Part shown: piece by piece, positions 1 through 7,180 of the stretch
Layout of the letters: every line of letters starts with the position of its first letter
Position numbering within the stretch: the first letter of the stretch is position 1
Assembly: GCF_900166635.1 (NCBI RefSeq)
Contig: NZ_LT800497.1
Location: 62,001 to 126,000, forward strand
Reading direction: 5' to 3'
Source: Oceanobacillus timonensis
Lineage (GTDB): Bacteria > Bacillota > Bacilli > Bacillales > Amphibacillaceae
DNA length: 64,000 nt
Notes under the pieces: model-generated
What the model saw: only the letters and a program-made list of their open reading frames with translations
Told to the model about the DNA's origin: nothing
The model's database searches: none
Position numbers and translations under genes: made by a program

Positions 1-134
1 CCATTCAGGCCAAATTCGATTTAATCCGGGAGTTTCAGCTTTTAGGTATTACTTATTGGAAATTAGGGCTTGCTTTCCCGCAAAATTGGCTGCTTTTAAA
101 TAATGAATTTGAAATTCGAAAATTGGATGCATAA
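1..134 (+). CDS. YaaH/SleL-type glycoside hydrolase 18, C-terminal fragment
   Basis: Only the last 43 codons are in the window; the reading frame starts at base 3 and ends at a TAA at 132-134. The translated tail contains GITYWKLGLAFPQNW, which matches the end of the family 18 glycosidase domain of the spore cortex-lytic protein YaaH/SleL. In that family N-terminal LysM repeats bind peptidoglycan and the GH18 domain cleaves cortex muropeptides at germination; both the LysM repeats and the catalytic residues lie outside the window. In B. subtilis yaaH also lies near serS and runs opposite to it, which fits its plus-strand position here. The call rests on a short segment. Confidence 0.6.
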   Translation, partial: IQAKFDLIREFQLLGITYWKLGLAFPQNWLLLNNEFEIRKLDA

Positions 135-165
135 TGGGCATACCTTTTTGAATTCTTTATACATG

Positions 166-202
166 AAAGGAGCGCTTTGAAATGATATCAAAGCGCTCCT
201 TT
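166..202. terminator. bidirectional hairpin terminator
   Basis: A perfect 15-bp stem (166-180 with 188-202) around a 7-nt loop lies between the convergent yaaH fragment and the DJ-1 family gene. A/T-rich tails lie on both sides, so it can serve both genes. Confidence 0.85.
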
Positions 203-220
203 ATTATATTAGTGGATTCA

Positions 221-736
221 TTAACCAAGTACTTTCACGGATTCACGGTTAAATGCCGGGATGTCATCCGGTGTACGGCTGGTTACTAATTGATTTTGAC
301 AAACAACAACTTCTTTATCCTGGAATTTTGCACCTGCGTTTACCAGGTCTACTTGAATGGATTTGAAACCAGTTGCTGCTCGTCCATCAAGTGTTTTTGC
401 ATTAATAAGAAGTTGTGGACCATGGCAAATGGCCATAACCGGCTTTTTCTCATCCATAAAATGTTTTGCAAATGAAACAAAGCGATCGTCTGCACGCAGC
501 ATATCAGGGGAGAAACCGCCAGGAATAAACAATGCATCAAAGTCTTCTGGTTTTACATCATCAATGCCTTTATCAATGGTTACTTTTGTACCATCTGATT
601 TACCGGTTACGGTATTTCCTTGTTCTTTTTCAATGGTAACAAGTTCATGGCCAGCATCTTCAAATGCTTTTTTCGGATCCGTATATTCTACGTCCTCAAA
701 TAAGTCTGTAATAACTGTTGCAATTTTTTTACCCAT
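221..736 (-). CDS. DJ-1/PfpI family protein (YraA/GSP18-like)
   Basis: The 171-residue product is a single DJ-1/PfpI domain of normal family length. The nucleophile elbow AICHGPQLL places the reactive cysteine at about Cys104 followed by His105, and an acidic residue in LFEDVEY (Glu14) is the usual cysteine partner. Family members are annotated as intracellular proteases, deglycases or glyoxalase-like stress proteins; the true substrate cannot be read from sequence. It resembles the B. subtilis general stress proteins YraA and YfkM (GSP18). AGGAGG lies just upstream of the ATG. A SigB-like promoter upstream supports a general-stress role. It stands alone, ending at the shared terminator near 166-202. 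Confidence 0.85.
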   Translation of the reverse strand: MGKKIATVITDLFEDVEYTDPKKAFEDAGHELVTIEKEQGNTVTGKSDGTKVTIDKGIDDVKPEDFDALFIPGGFSPDMLRADDRFVSFAKHFMDEKKPVMAICHGPQLLINAKTLDGRAATGFKSIQVDLVNAGAKFQDKEVVVCQNQLVTSRTPDDIPAFNRESVKVLG

Positions 737-774
737 GAATAATAACCTCCTTTAATAATGGCTACATAATATAT

Positions 775-800
775 CTTCCCATACAATGTTTATTTCAAAC
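775..800 (-). promoter_or_regulatory. candidate SigB promoter for the DJ-1 family gene
   Basis: On the minus strand GTTTGA (795-800) is followed by 14 bp and GGGAAG (775-780). The SigB consensus is GTTTAA, 12-15 bp, GGGWAW, so each box has one mismatch. It lies 39 bp upstream of the start codon of a gene whose relatives are SigB-controlled in B. subtilis. Confidence 0.55.
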
Positions 801-842
801 ATACAAATTTTTATTTTTATGAAGATGTTCAAAACCCTTATA

Positions 843-870
843 AAAGAGACCCGAAAATTCGGGTCTCTTT
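843..870 (-). terminator. terminator after acsA
   Basis: A 12-bp stem (843-854 with 859-870) with a 4-nt loop lies directly after the acsA stop codon and is followed by a T-rich stretch on the minus strand. Confidence 0.8.
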
Positions 871-877
871 AGCTTTT

Positions 878-2593
878 TTATTCTTCTAATGTAGATGTAT
901 CGCCTGTTGGTAGTCCTAGTTCCCATGATTTTAACAGGCGGCGCATAATTTTACCACTCCGTGTCTTAGGAATAGAGTCTTTCACTTCAATTTCTCTCGG
1001 CGCAGCGTGTGCACTGAGTTCCTGTTTCACAAATTGCCGGATACTTTCCAGCAGCTCATCGCTGTTTTCGTATCCTGGATTTAAGGTAATAAACGCTTTA
1101 ATAATTTCTCCGCGTTTCGGGTCCGGCTTACCGATAACCCCTGCTTCTGCAACAGCTTCGTGTTCAATCAGTTTGCTCTCTACCTCAAATGGTCCAACCC
1201 GTTCACCGGATGTATTAATCACATCATCCAGACGGCCCTGGAACCAGAAATAACCATCTTCATCCCGATAGGCACTGTCTCCGGAGACATACCATCCGTT
1301 AATAAAATAACTTTCATATTTTCCTTTATTATTCCAAACTGCGCGCATCATAGATGGCCAGCCGGATTTAATTGCTAAATTTCCCATTTGGTTCGGAGGA
1401 ATTTCATTTCCTTCATTGTCCACAATGGAAGCCTCTACACCAGGAATCGGTTTTCCCATGGATCCTGGTCTGATTTCCAACGTCGGGATATTGACAATGA
1501 CCTGTGCACCAGTTTCTGTCATCCACCACGTATCATGGATACGCAAATCAAATGCTTTTAATCCCCATGTAATTACTTCGGGATTTAATGGTTCACCAAC
1601 ACTCAAGATATGACGCAGCGCAGACAAGTCATACTCCCTGACCTTCTCCTCGCCATGACTTACAAGCATCCGTAGAGCGGTTGGCGCTGTATACCAAACG
1701 GTAACTTTATTATCTTGTAATGTTTGATACCAGTCATCCGGAGAAAAACGTCCACCGCGAATCACATTTGTCACGCCATGCAGCCAAGGTGCAAAAATAC
1801 CATAGCTTGTTCCTGTTACCCAGCCAGGATCTGCTGTACACCAATAGACATCGTTCTCTTTTAAATCCAATACCCATTCTCCGGTTGCATAATGTTGTAT
1901 CATTGCATTATGCACATGCAGAATGCCTTTTGGTTTCCCAGTTGAACCGGATGTATAGTGCAGCAGCATGCCATCTTCTCTATCCATCCACACCATATCA
2001 AAATCGGTAGATGCCTGCTTCATTTCGGAATGATAATCAATATACTGATCCTCTTGCTCTTCATGCTCCCCTACTAAAACAATCTTCTCTAAATGCGGCA
2101 GTCTATCTTGAGGAATACGATAGAGTAAATCAGGTGTTGTTATTAATACACGTGCCTCACTATTTTCTAAACGATCCCCTACCGCTTGCTCCATAAATGC
2201 TTCAAACAGCGGTCCTGCAATAGCACCAATTTTTAAAATGCCAAAAAAGGCTTGATAAAATTCTGGACTTCTTGGCATAAAAAGAAAAACACGATCTCCT
2301 TTTTGTACGTCATATTTCTTTAGCACATTTGCAAACTGATTACTTTGCAAACGGAGTTCATCAAAAGTAACTTTTTCTTCACGATCAGGATCTGAATATA
2401 GTAATGCGATTTTATCCTTCTTATCCGGATTATCTGCATGTTTATCAATTGCTTCATAAGCCATATTCACTTTTCCTGTTTCATGCCAGGAAAAATTCTT
2501 CTCCACACTTTCCCAAGAAAAAGTGTTTCGAAAATCCTCGTAGTTTTTTAAATTATGATTCCCTTCACGTGCCGGTATTGCTTGCATATCCAT
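878..2593 (-). CDS. acsA: acetyl-CoA synthetase AcsA
   Basis: The 571-residue protein is an AMP-forming acetate-CoA ligase that activates acetate to acetyl-CoA through acetyl-AMP. The P-loop-like A motif YTSGSTGKPKG lies at about residues 213-223, and WWMTETG and the YVSGDSA region follow. The C-terminal PKTRSGKIMRR motif carries Lys548, the lysine that AcuA-type acetyltransferases modify in B. subtilis AcsA. Length and ending (GLPTGD) match B. subtilis AcsA (572 residues). The ATG at 2593 sits 5 nt after a GAGGTG ribosome-binding site; a second in-frame ATG two codons later is spaced worse. A near-perfect cre site upstream indicates glucose repression through CcpA. The acuABC partners are not adjacent. 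Confidence 0.95.
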   Translation of the reverse strand: MDMQAIPAREGNHNLKNYEDFRNTFSWESVEKNFSWHETGKVNMAYEAIDKHADNPDKKDKIALLYSDPDREEKVTFDELRLQSNQFANVLKKYDVQKGDRVFLFMPRSPEFYQAFFGILKIGAIAGPLFEAFMEQAVGDRLENSEARVLITTPDLLYRIPQDRLPHLEKIVLVGEHEEQEDQYIDYHSEMKQASTDFDMVWMDREDGMLLHYTSGSTGKPKGILHVHNAMIQHYATGEWVLDLKENDVYWCTADPGWVTGTSYGIFAPWLHGVTNVIRGGRFSPDDWYQTLQDNKVTVWYTAPTALRMLVSHGEEKVREYDLSALRHILSVGEPLNPEVITWGLKAFDLRIHDTWWMTETGAQVIVNIPTLEIRPGSMGKPIPGVEASIVDNEGNEIPPNQMGNLAIKSGWPSMMRAVWNNKGKYESYFINGWYVSGDSAYRDEDGYFWFQGRLDDVINTSGERVGPFEVESKLIEHEAVAEAGVIGKPDPKRGEIIKAFITLNPGYENSDELLESIRQFVKQELSAHAAPREIEVKDSIPKTRSGKIMRRLLKSWELGLPTGDTSTLEE

Positions 2594-2616
2594 CTAATCA
2601 CCTCATTCATCTTAAT

Positions 2617-2630
2617 TGGAAACGATTACA
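2617..2630 (-). promoter_or_regulatory. candidate cre (CcpA) site upstream of acsA
   Basis: The plus-strand sequence TGGAAACGATTACA matches the cre consensus TGWAANCGNTNWCA at 13 of 14 positions. It is centred about 30 bp upstream of the acsA start. CcpA repression of acsA is known in B. subtilis. Confidence 0.65.
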
Positions 2631-2794
2631 AATAGAATTAAAAAAAGGATTAAAATATTTTGTTAACTATTTCTATTTTAGAACATTCTGTGACATTTTT
2701 AAAGGGTTAGTTTCTAATTTTACAGAATTAGGAGATATTTTCAAGGAAAAAAGCTTGGCTGGTAACGTGTCACAGCAATTTTTATAAAAAAAAT

Positions 2795-2855
2795 AGCGAA
2801 ATCCAAACCATTATCCAATTCTTCCATCAGCATTGATATTCGTTCGGATTTCGCT
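2795..2855 (-). terminator. terminator after the dicarboxylate/glutamate symporter gene
   Basis: The 10-bp stem 2795-2804 with 2846-2855 has a long loop (41 nt) and is followed on the minus strand by a run of eight T residues. It lies 37 bp past the stop codon. Confidence 0.65.
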
Positions 2856-2892
2856 TTGTTAAAAAATAATTTTACTTTAAATTTATCATCAT

Positions 2893-4131
2893 TTATGCAT
2901 TTTCTGTTTTGTCGTCATTCCAATCGCCACGTTCAGATATAATATATGCACAAGCAGCATCTCCAGCAATATTTAGAGAGGTTCTTAACATATCGAGGAG
3001 ACGGTCAATACCAATAATTAAGGCAATCCCTTCAACAGGAAGGCCAATTTGACCAAGCACCATTGCCAGCATAACTAATCCGACACCAGGCACTCCAGCT
3101 GTACCAATACTTGCCAATGTCGCAATCAGAACAACAATTAATAAATCGGTCAATCCGAGCGGGATATCATAGACCTGAGAAATAAACACTGTGGCAACAG
3201 CCTGCATAATGGCTGTACCATCCATATTAATCGTCGCGCCAAGCGGCTGGACGAAACTGCTGACAGCTTTCTTTACACCAAGCTTTTCCTGGGCTGTCTT
3301 CATCGCAACAGGAAGTGCTGCATTAGAGCTGGATGTACTAAATCCGACCACCATTGCCGGGAAAAATACCCGGAAAAATTTAATGGGGTTTCCACGCCCT
3401 ATTAACCAGACAGCAAGAGAATACACAATGAAAGCATGAAGTAGCAACCCTGCAATAACAGTTAACATATAGCTCAGCATGGAACCAATTGCATCCAGTC
3501 CGGCATCACCGATAGCTGAAGCAATCAGAGCAAACGCCCCATACGGAGCAAATCGCATGATTACCGTAATTAACCAGTTTAATATTTCGTTTGCCTGTTC
3601 AAATAGTTGATAAATTCCTTTTGTCTTATTACTTAAAAAGGCCAAAGCAACCCCGATAAAAATAGCAAATGCAATAATCTGTAACATTTCTCCGGATGCC
3701 AGCGCTTCCATTGGGTTCTCCGGAATAATATTAATCAGTGTATCCATAATTGGCGGGGTTTCATCCGGTGTATAATCAGCATCTGATGTATCAAAAACTC
3801 CCGTAGACCCCGGCTTAACCAAATAACCCAGACCTAATCCCAAAGAGATGGCAATGGCTGTTGTGGTTAAGAAGAAGGCAACTGCAGATATACCAATTTT
3901 CCCTAATTTTTTCGGGTCTCCAAGTCCAGCTGTTCCTAACGCGATGGATACAAATACAAGCGGAACAACTAACATCATAATGAGATTGATAAAAATTTGG
4001 CCAATAGGATCTAATATGTATTTATCCAGAGGTCCAAAAAAACTTTCAGGAGCAAATGTCAGCGCCACACCAACAATGGCACCTGCAATCAAGGCGATCA
4101 ATATTCGTTTCGTTAATTTTTTCGAATCCAT
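2893..4131 (-). CDS. Na+/H+:dicarboxylate/glutamate symporter (DAACS family, GltT/GltP-like)
   Basis: The 412-residue integral membrane protein has the hallmarks of the DAACS/SLC1 fold: eight hydrophobic segments, the serine-rich reentrant motif SSSNAALP in the HP1 hairpin, and NMDGTAIMQAVA in TM7, which contributes cation and substrate binding. It imports glutamate, aspartate or C4-dicarboxylates with Na+ or H+. The substrate cannot be fixed from sequence; the close B. subtilis relatives are GltT, GltP and DctP. I chose the ATG at 4131 because GAAAGGA lies at the right spacing and the protein then starts MDSKKLTK like family members; a longer frame to 4230 has no good ribosome-binding site. 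It is monocistronic with its own terminator. Confidence 0.85.
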   Translation of the reverse strand: MDSKKLTKRILIALIAGAIVGVALTFAPESFFGPLDKYILDPIGQIFINLIMMLVVPLVFVSIALGTAGLGDPKKLGKIGISAVAFFLTTTAIAISLGLGLGYLVKPGSTGVFDTSDADYTPDETPPIMDTLINIIPENPMEALASGEMLQIIAFAIFIGVALAFLSNKTKGIYQLFEQANEILNWLITVIMRFAPYGAFALIASAIGDAGLDAIGSMLSYMLTVIAGLLLHAFIVYSLAVWLIGRGNPIKFFRVFFPAMVVGFSTSSSNAALPVAMKTAQEKLGVKKAVSSFVQPLGATINMDGTAIMQAVATVFISQVYDIPLGLTDLLIVVLIATLASIGTAGVPGVGLVMLAMVLGQIGLPVEGIALIIGIDRLLDMLRTSLNIAGDAACAYIISERGDWNDDKTENA

Positions 4132-4649
4132 ATTTGCTCGTCCTTTCGTTACGTTTTTGAGCATGAAAATATATGTTGGAAAAGCTACAAATTGATGGAG
4201 CTTTTTATGCTGCACTCGATAATGATTCACTATTTATTCGGAGATAAAAACATAGACTTCTTGGATTTTCTCTGCTGTTGAGGTACCTACACGTTTTACA
4301 GGGATTATTTCTAATTGCAAAGTAAGAAAGATAGATCGTAATGCAAAAGCCAGGCATTAAGAAAGACGCTTTTCATACATATAATCTTTCACAGAACTTC
4401 TTGAAGAATTTACAAACTTTACCCTTTTTTTTATAGAATAAAACACATCTTTTTTTAGCTAATAAAAAACTACCTCCTTCTTTAACGAGGAGATAGAACC
4501 TAAATTACAAATTATAACAGGATAAAATTTTTCAGATTGAGAGATTTTCTATGAGGAAATATCTATGTGGCGCTCTTCACAATATCACTATCATGCAAGC
4601 TCGTTGAGGCGTCATTTTTCTAAGGTGTTTAAAATCTCTTGTTTTTATT
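4132..4649. other. intergenic region, 518 bp
   Basis: No convincing gene is present. The region holds the 5' leader of the minus-strand symporter gene and, at 4470-4496, a terminator for the small XRE gene. The rest is A/T-rich sequence with no repeat or operator that I can support. Confidence 0.6.
4470..4496 (-). terminator. terminator after the small XRE gene
   Basis: On the minus strand a stem of about nine pairs with one mismatch ends in GGAGGTAG and is followed by TTTTTTATT. It lies about 155 bp past the stop codon of the minus-strand XRE gene. Confidence 0.6.
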
Positions 4650-4883
4650 TTATAAAAGCTCTTTGCATTTATTTAATGCATCATTCAGTTCCTTGTCAAA
4701 TAACATTTTTACATCGATTTCTAATGCTTCTGCTATTTTTTCCAGCATATCTACATCAATTTTTGTCTTCCCTTTGGAAATATTGGTATACCATGCAGGC
4801 GTTTTGGAACATTTTTTCGCAATTTGTGTTTTTGTTACCTGTTTTTGCTGTCTGATAAACTCAATTTTCTCATGAATTTCCAC
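4650..4883 (-). CDS. small XRE-family helix-turn-helix protein
   Basis: The 77-residue product is little more than a single HTH_XRE/Cro-CI domain. KIEFIRQQKQVTKTQIAKKC begins the fold; the turn and recognition helix follow in CSKTPAWYTNISKG, and IAEALEIDVKMLF is the usual last helix. With no extra domain it probably acts as a Cro-like repressor or modulator. It is divergent from a second XRE gene at 5035, with about 150 bp of A/T-rich DNA between them that contains repeated operator-like half sites. Its target is probably that shared control region. Relatives occur in prophages, ICEs and as chromosomal regulators; which applies here is not decided by sequence alone. Confidence 0.8.
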   Translation of the reverse strand: MEIHEKIEFIRQQKQVTKTQIAKKCSKTPAWYTNISKGKTKIDVDMLEKIAEALEIDVKMLFDKELNDALNKCKELL

Positions 4884-4924
4884 TAAATCACTCCATCCAT
4901 TATTTTTTTCTACTTAAAGTATAA

Positions 4925-4980
4925 TTAAGCGTTTTGCGTAAGTCAATATATTAATATAATAAAATTTGCATTTCGCTTAA
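4925..4980. promoter_or_regulatory. candidate paired operators between divergent XRE genes
   Basis: Two related sites face each other. TTAAGCGTTTTGCGTAA (4925-4941) is an imperfect dyad. On the other strand TTAAGCGAAATGCAAA reads from 4980 back to 4965. The shared half site TTAAGCG forms a perfect 7-bp inverted repeat across the spacer. Placement between divergent XRE genes suggests repressor binding; this is inference. Confidence 0.5.
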
Positions 4981-5034
4981 AAATAATAATGTTTTTATTA
5001 AAAATGGTATTATCTCTATATTGAGGTGGATACT

Positions 5035-5406
5035 ATGAAAATTCTTTCCCAAAGATTAAGAGAAGCGCGAGAAAAAGCGGGACTAAAACAAATTGAGGCA
5101 TCAAAGCTTCTTGGCATCTCAAACGGTACTTTATCTGGCTATGAAAGAGAATATCGTGACCCAGATACGGACAGTCTACATAAAATGGCGGAGTTATATG
5201 GTGTTTCTGTAGATTGGCTTTTAGGTAAATCGACGACATCTCCCTCAAAAAAAGATACTTCCCTGCCCGAACCAATGTCTGAACAAGATACGGTAATGTT
5301 TCGTAATTGGAAGCGCATGACAGAGGAAGAAAAACAAGAGGCATTAAATGTGATACACTATATTTTATACCGAAAAAACACAGATAACGGGAATGCCAAT
5401 CAGTAA
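5035..5406 (+). CDS. XRE-family repressor (ImmR-like)
   Basis: The 123-residue protein has an N-terminal Cro/CI-type helix-turn-helix at about residues 3-62 (LREAREKAGLKQIEASKLLG, then ISNGTLSGYE and YGVSVDWLLGK). A low-complexity linker and a short C-terminal helical segment (FRNWKRMTEEEKQEALNVI) follow, typical of dimerising immunity repressors such as ImmR. The ATG at 5035 is preceded by GAGGTGG; an in-frame GTG at 5026 lies inside that ribosome-binding site and is unlikely. An ImmA/IrrE-type metallopeptidase follows 110 bp downstream. In ICEBs1 and many prophages this pairing means the protease cleaves the repressor to relieve repression. Here no integrase or phage structural gene is nearby. 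Confidence 0.8.
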   Translation: MKILSQRLREAREKAGLKQIEASKLLGISNGTLSGYEREYRDPDTDSLHKMAELYGVSVDWLLGKSTTSPSKKDTSLPEPMSEQDTVMFRNWKRMTEEEKQEALNVIHYILYRKNTDNGNANQ

Positions 5407-5437
5407 GAATAGGATGTATCATTTTCATAATAAAGAA

Positions 5438-5471
5438 GCTAAAAAGGTGTAGGTACTACTCCTTTTTTTAG
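5438..5471 (+). terminator. hairpin between repressor and ImmA-like genes
   Basis: GCTAAAAAGG pairs with CCTTTTTTAGC with one bulge. No T run follows outside the stem, so it could be a weak terminator or attenuator that sets the repressor-to-protease ratio. Confidence 0.4.
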
Positions 5472-5516
5472 CACGTTAAACCGAACGTATATTCTCAATT
5501 AAAGGAGGGAAATCGG

Positions 5517-5984
5517 ATGTGTTATTCAGATGTAGAAAAGTTTGTTGAAGCATTATACAAGCAGCTGGATATTCAAGACCCGGAGGAACTTTCCATTTCT
5601 GCTATTGCAGACGCTTTAAACATTGAAATTATTTATTCGGAGTCCATCAGCATGCGGATAGATAACTTTATTGTCCTTCCCTGCTCGACGCTTCAAAATA
5701 GGTGGCAAATCTTCGGACATGAACTATGCCACTATTTTTTCCATGAAGGAGATCAGCGTTTTATGCATTCTCTTTTTGTTGACTTACAAGAACATCAAGC
5801 CAACCATTTTGCGTATCATTTCTGTATCCCGACATTTATGCTGCAACAGCTGCAAGTACAACGTGTCGATGATATCCTGCAGTATTTTCCAGTTGAATTT
5901 TCCTTTGCCCTTCACAGGCTGCAGATGTATCAAAATACACATTTCACATTATACGAAAAGCCTGTTTACTACCTCGCCGTGTAA
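5517..5984 (+). CDS. ImmA/IrrE-family metallopeptidase
   Basis: The 155-residue protein carries the zinc-metalloprotease motif HELCH (His68-Glu69-His72), followed about 20 residues later by QEHQANHFAYHF, where Glu92 is the likely third ligand. That spacing is typical of the ImmA/IrrE (COG2856) family, whose members cleave XRE repressors. AAAGGAGGG precedes the ATG. It sits directly downstream of the ImmR-like repressor, which is the expected substrate. The length is close to phage and ICE ImmA proteins. The gene ends at a bidirectional terminator. The trigger for proteolysis is not visible: no RapI-like partner or DNA-damage element was found. Confidence 0.85.
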   Translation: MCYSDVEKFVEALYKQLDIQDPEELSISAIADALNIEIIYSESISMRIDNFIVLPCSTLQNRWQIFGHELCHYFFHEGDQRFMHSLFVDLQEHQANHFAYHFCIPTFMLQQLQVQRVDDILQYFPVEFSFALHRLQMYQNTHFTLYEKPVYYLAV

Positions 5985-6026
5985 AAATAGAGCAGCTTTC
6001 TAATCGATAGAAAAGCCGCTCTATTT
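5985..6026. terminator. bidirectional terminator between immA-like and ydcZ-like genes
   Basis: A long stem (AAAATAGAGC.GCTTTCTA with its complement, one mismatch) with a loop of about 5 nt begins right after the ImmA stop codon and ends at the stop of the convergent gene. A/T tails lie on both sides. Confidence 0.8.
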
Positions 6027-6944
6027 TTAAAAGAAATTTAATAATGCAATACCGCCGATAATCATCAACACAGCAATGATTCTTCTTTGGTCAATCGGAT
6101 ATTTAGGTAAGTTAAACATGCCAAAGTGGTCAATGATAAGTCCCATAACAATTTGCCCCAGGATAGTAGACATCAACGTCAGCGTCACACCAAGATAAGG
6201 CATTAGTATAATATTGGAAGCGATATATGCCGCACCGAGCGCACCCCCGGCGAAATGCCGTGGCTTTAATGTTATATCTCCGGAAGTACGGGTTATTTTG
6301 ATTCCCTTATTCACAAGCATTGCCATGATAAATAACACGACAGTTCCTACGACGAATGATATGAAAGCCGCATAAATAAAAGAATCTACCTCATACCGCA
6401 AACTGCTGTTGATAGCTGTTTGCATCGGCGGCATCATTCCTGTAGCTAATCCGACTAAAATCCAAAGACGGGAATGGTTCTTCGCAGCACCTGCCTGTTT
6501 TTTCGCATTCATATATATAATGCCGGCAATCAACAGAAGTACACCAACAATATGCATCACATGCAATGGTTTTACATCTGCATCAAACCACCCGAATGTA
6601 TCAATAAATAAGCCGATAACCATTTGTCCTGTGACTGTTGCAATCACTGTCACAGCCGCACCAATTCTAGGTAACAAGATAATATTTCCTGTCAGAAAAA
6701 TAACACCCAGTACCCCGCCGGCAAACCAGACATACGAATAAGATTGTGATTCAAAAAACGTTAGCGTAAATTTATCGAGGTTCATCATCAGATTAATGAT
6801 AAATAAAATAATCGTGCCTGTTAAAAAGGAATAAAAAGATGTCGGTAAAACAGCTTTGGTAAATAGAGTCAGCCGATTATTGACCGCTGTCTGCATTGGA
6901 ACCATCATACCTGCAATCATTCCCACGAGAATTAATATATACAA
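6027..6944 (-). CDS. tandem YdcZ/DUF606 (DMT superfamily) membrane transporter
   Basis: The 305-residue protein consists of two homologous halves. Residues 1-147 begin LVGMIAGMMVPMQTAVNNRL and residues 159-305 begin LVGLATGMMPPMQTAINSSL; each half has about five hydrophobic segments. This is the YdcZ (DUF606) fold of the drug/metabolite transporter superfamily. Many bacteria encode the halves as separate small genes that form a dimer, so this is the fused form. The substrate is unknown. The start is a TTG at 6944 with AAGAAGG about 8 nt upstream. An internal GTG eight codons later is an alternative but would cut the first membrane helix. Confidence 0.8.
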   Translation of the reverse strand: MYILILVGMIAGMMVPMQTAVNNRLTLFTKAVLPTSFYSFLTGTIILFIINLMMNLDKFTLTFFESQSYSYVWFAGGVLGVIFLTGNIILLPRIGAAVTVIATVTGQMVIGLFIDTFGWFDADVKPLHVMHIVGVLLLIAGIIYMNAKKQAGAAKNHSRLWILVGLATGMMPPMQTAINSSLRYEVDSFIYAAFISFVVGTVVLFIMAMLVNKGIKITRTSGDITLKPRHFAGGALGAAYIASNIILMPYLGVTLTLMSTILGQIVMGLIIDHFGMFNLPKYPIDQRRIIAVLMIIGGIALLNFF

Positions 6945-7081
6945 CGATGAAACCTTCTTTCTGCAAAAGGATGTTAAAAATAGCCAATATCTTTATTTTA
7001 GCAAAGATATCATAGAAAACAATCATCACGCCCCATTTTCGTACAAACTTAAAAAATGAATATTTTTTGAACTTTCATGAA

Positions 7082-7099
7082 TTGTGAAGTATTTCACTT
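7082..7099. promoter_or_regulatory. upstream Rex/Fnr-type operator of pflBA
   Basis: TTGTGAAGTATTTCACTT is a near-perfect dyad that matches the Rex pattern TTGTGAAnnnnTTCACAA except at the last positions. It overlaps the candidate -35 box, where binding would block RNA polymerase. The core also resembles an Fnr site. Confidence 0.65.
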
Positions 7100-7125
7100 G
7101 TTTTTTATTTTGAAACCGTTATAAT
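7098..7125 (+). promoter_or_regulatory. SigA-type promoter of pflBA
   Basis: TTGTTT (7098-7103) and TATAAT (7120-7125) are separated by 16 bp. The promoter lies between the two dyad operators and upstream of pflB. No alternative promoter is evident. Confidence 0.6.
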
Positions 7126-7139
7126 AAAGATAGGGATTA

Positions 7140-7157
7140 TTGTGAAATATTTCACAA
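7140..7157. promoter_or_regulatory. downstream Rex/Fnr-type operator of pflBA
   Basis: TTGTGAAATATTTCACAA is a perfect 18-bp palindrome identical to the Rex consensus for low-GC Gram-positives. It also contains TGTGA-N6-TCACA, the Fnr/CRP pattern. It lies just past the expected transcription start, a good roadblock position for a repressor. Confidence 0.75.
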
Positions 7158-7180
7158 TAACCAAGAGGAGGGATTTTATT

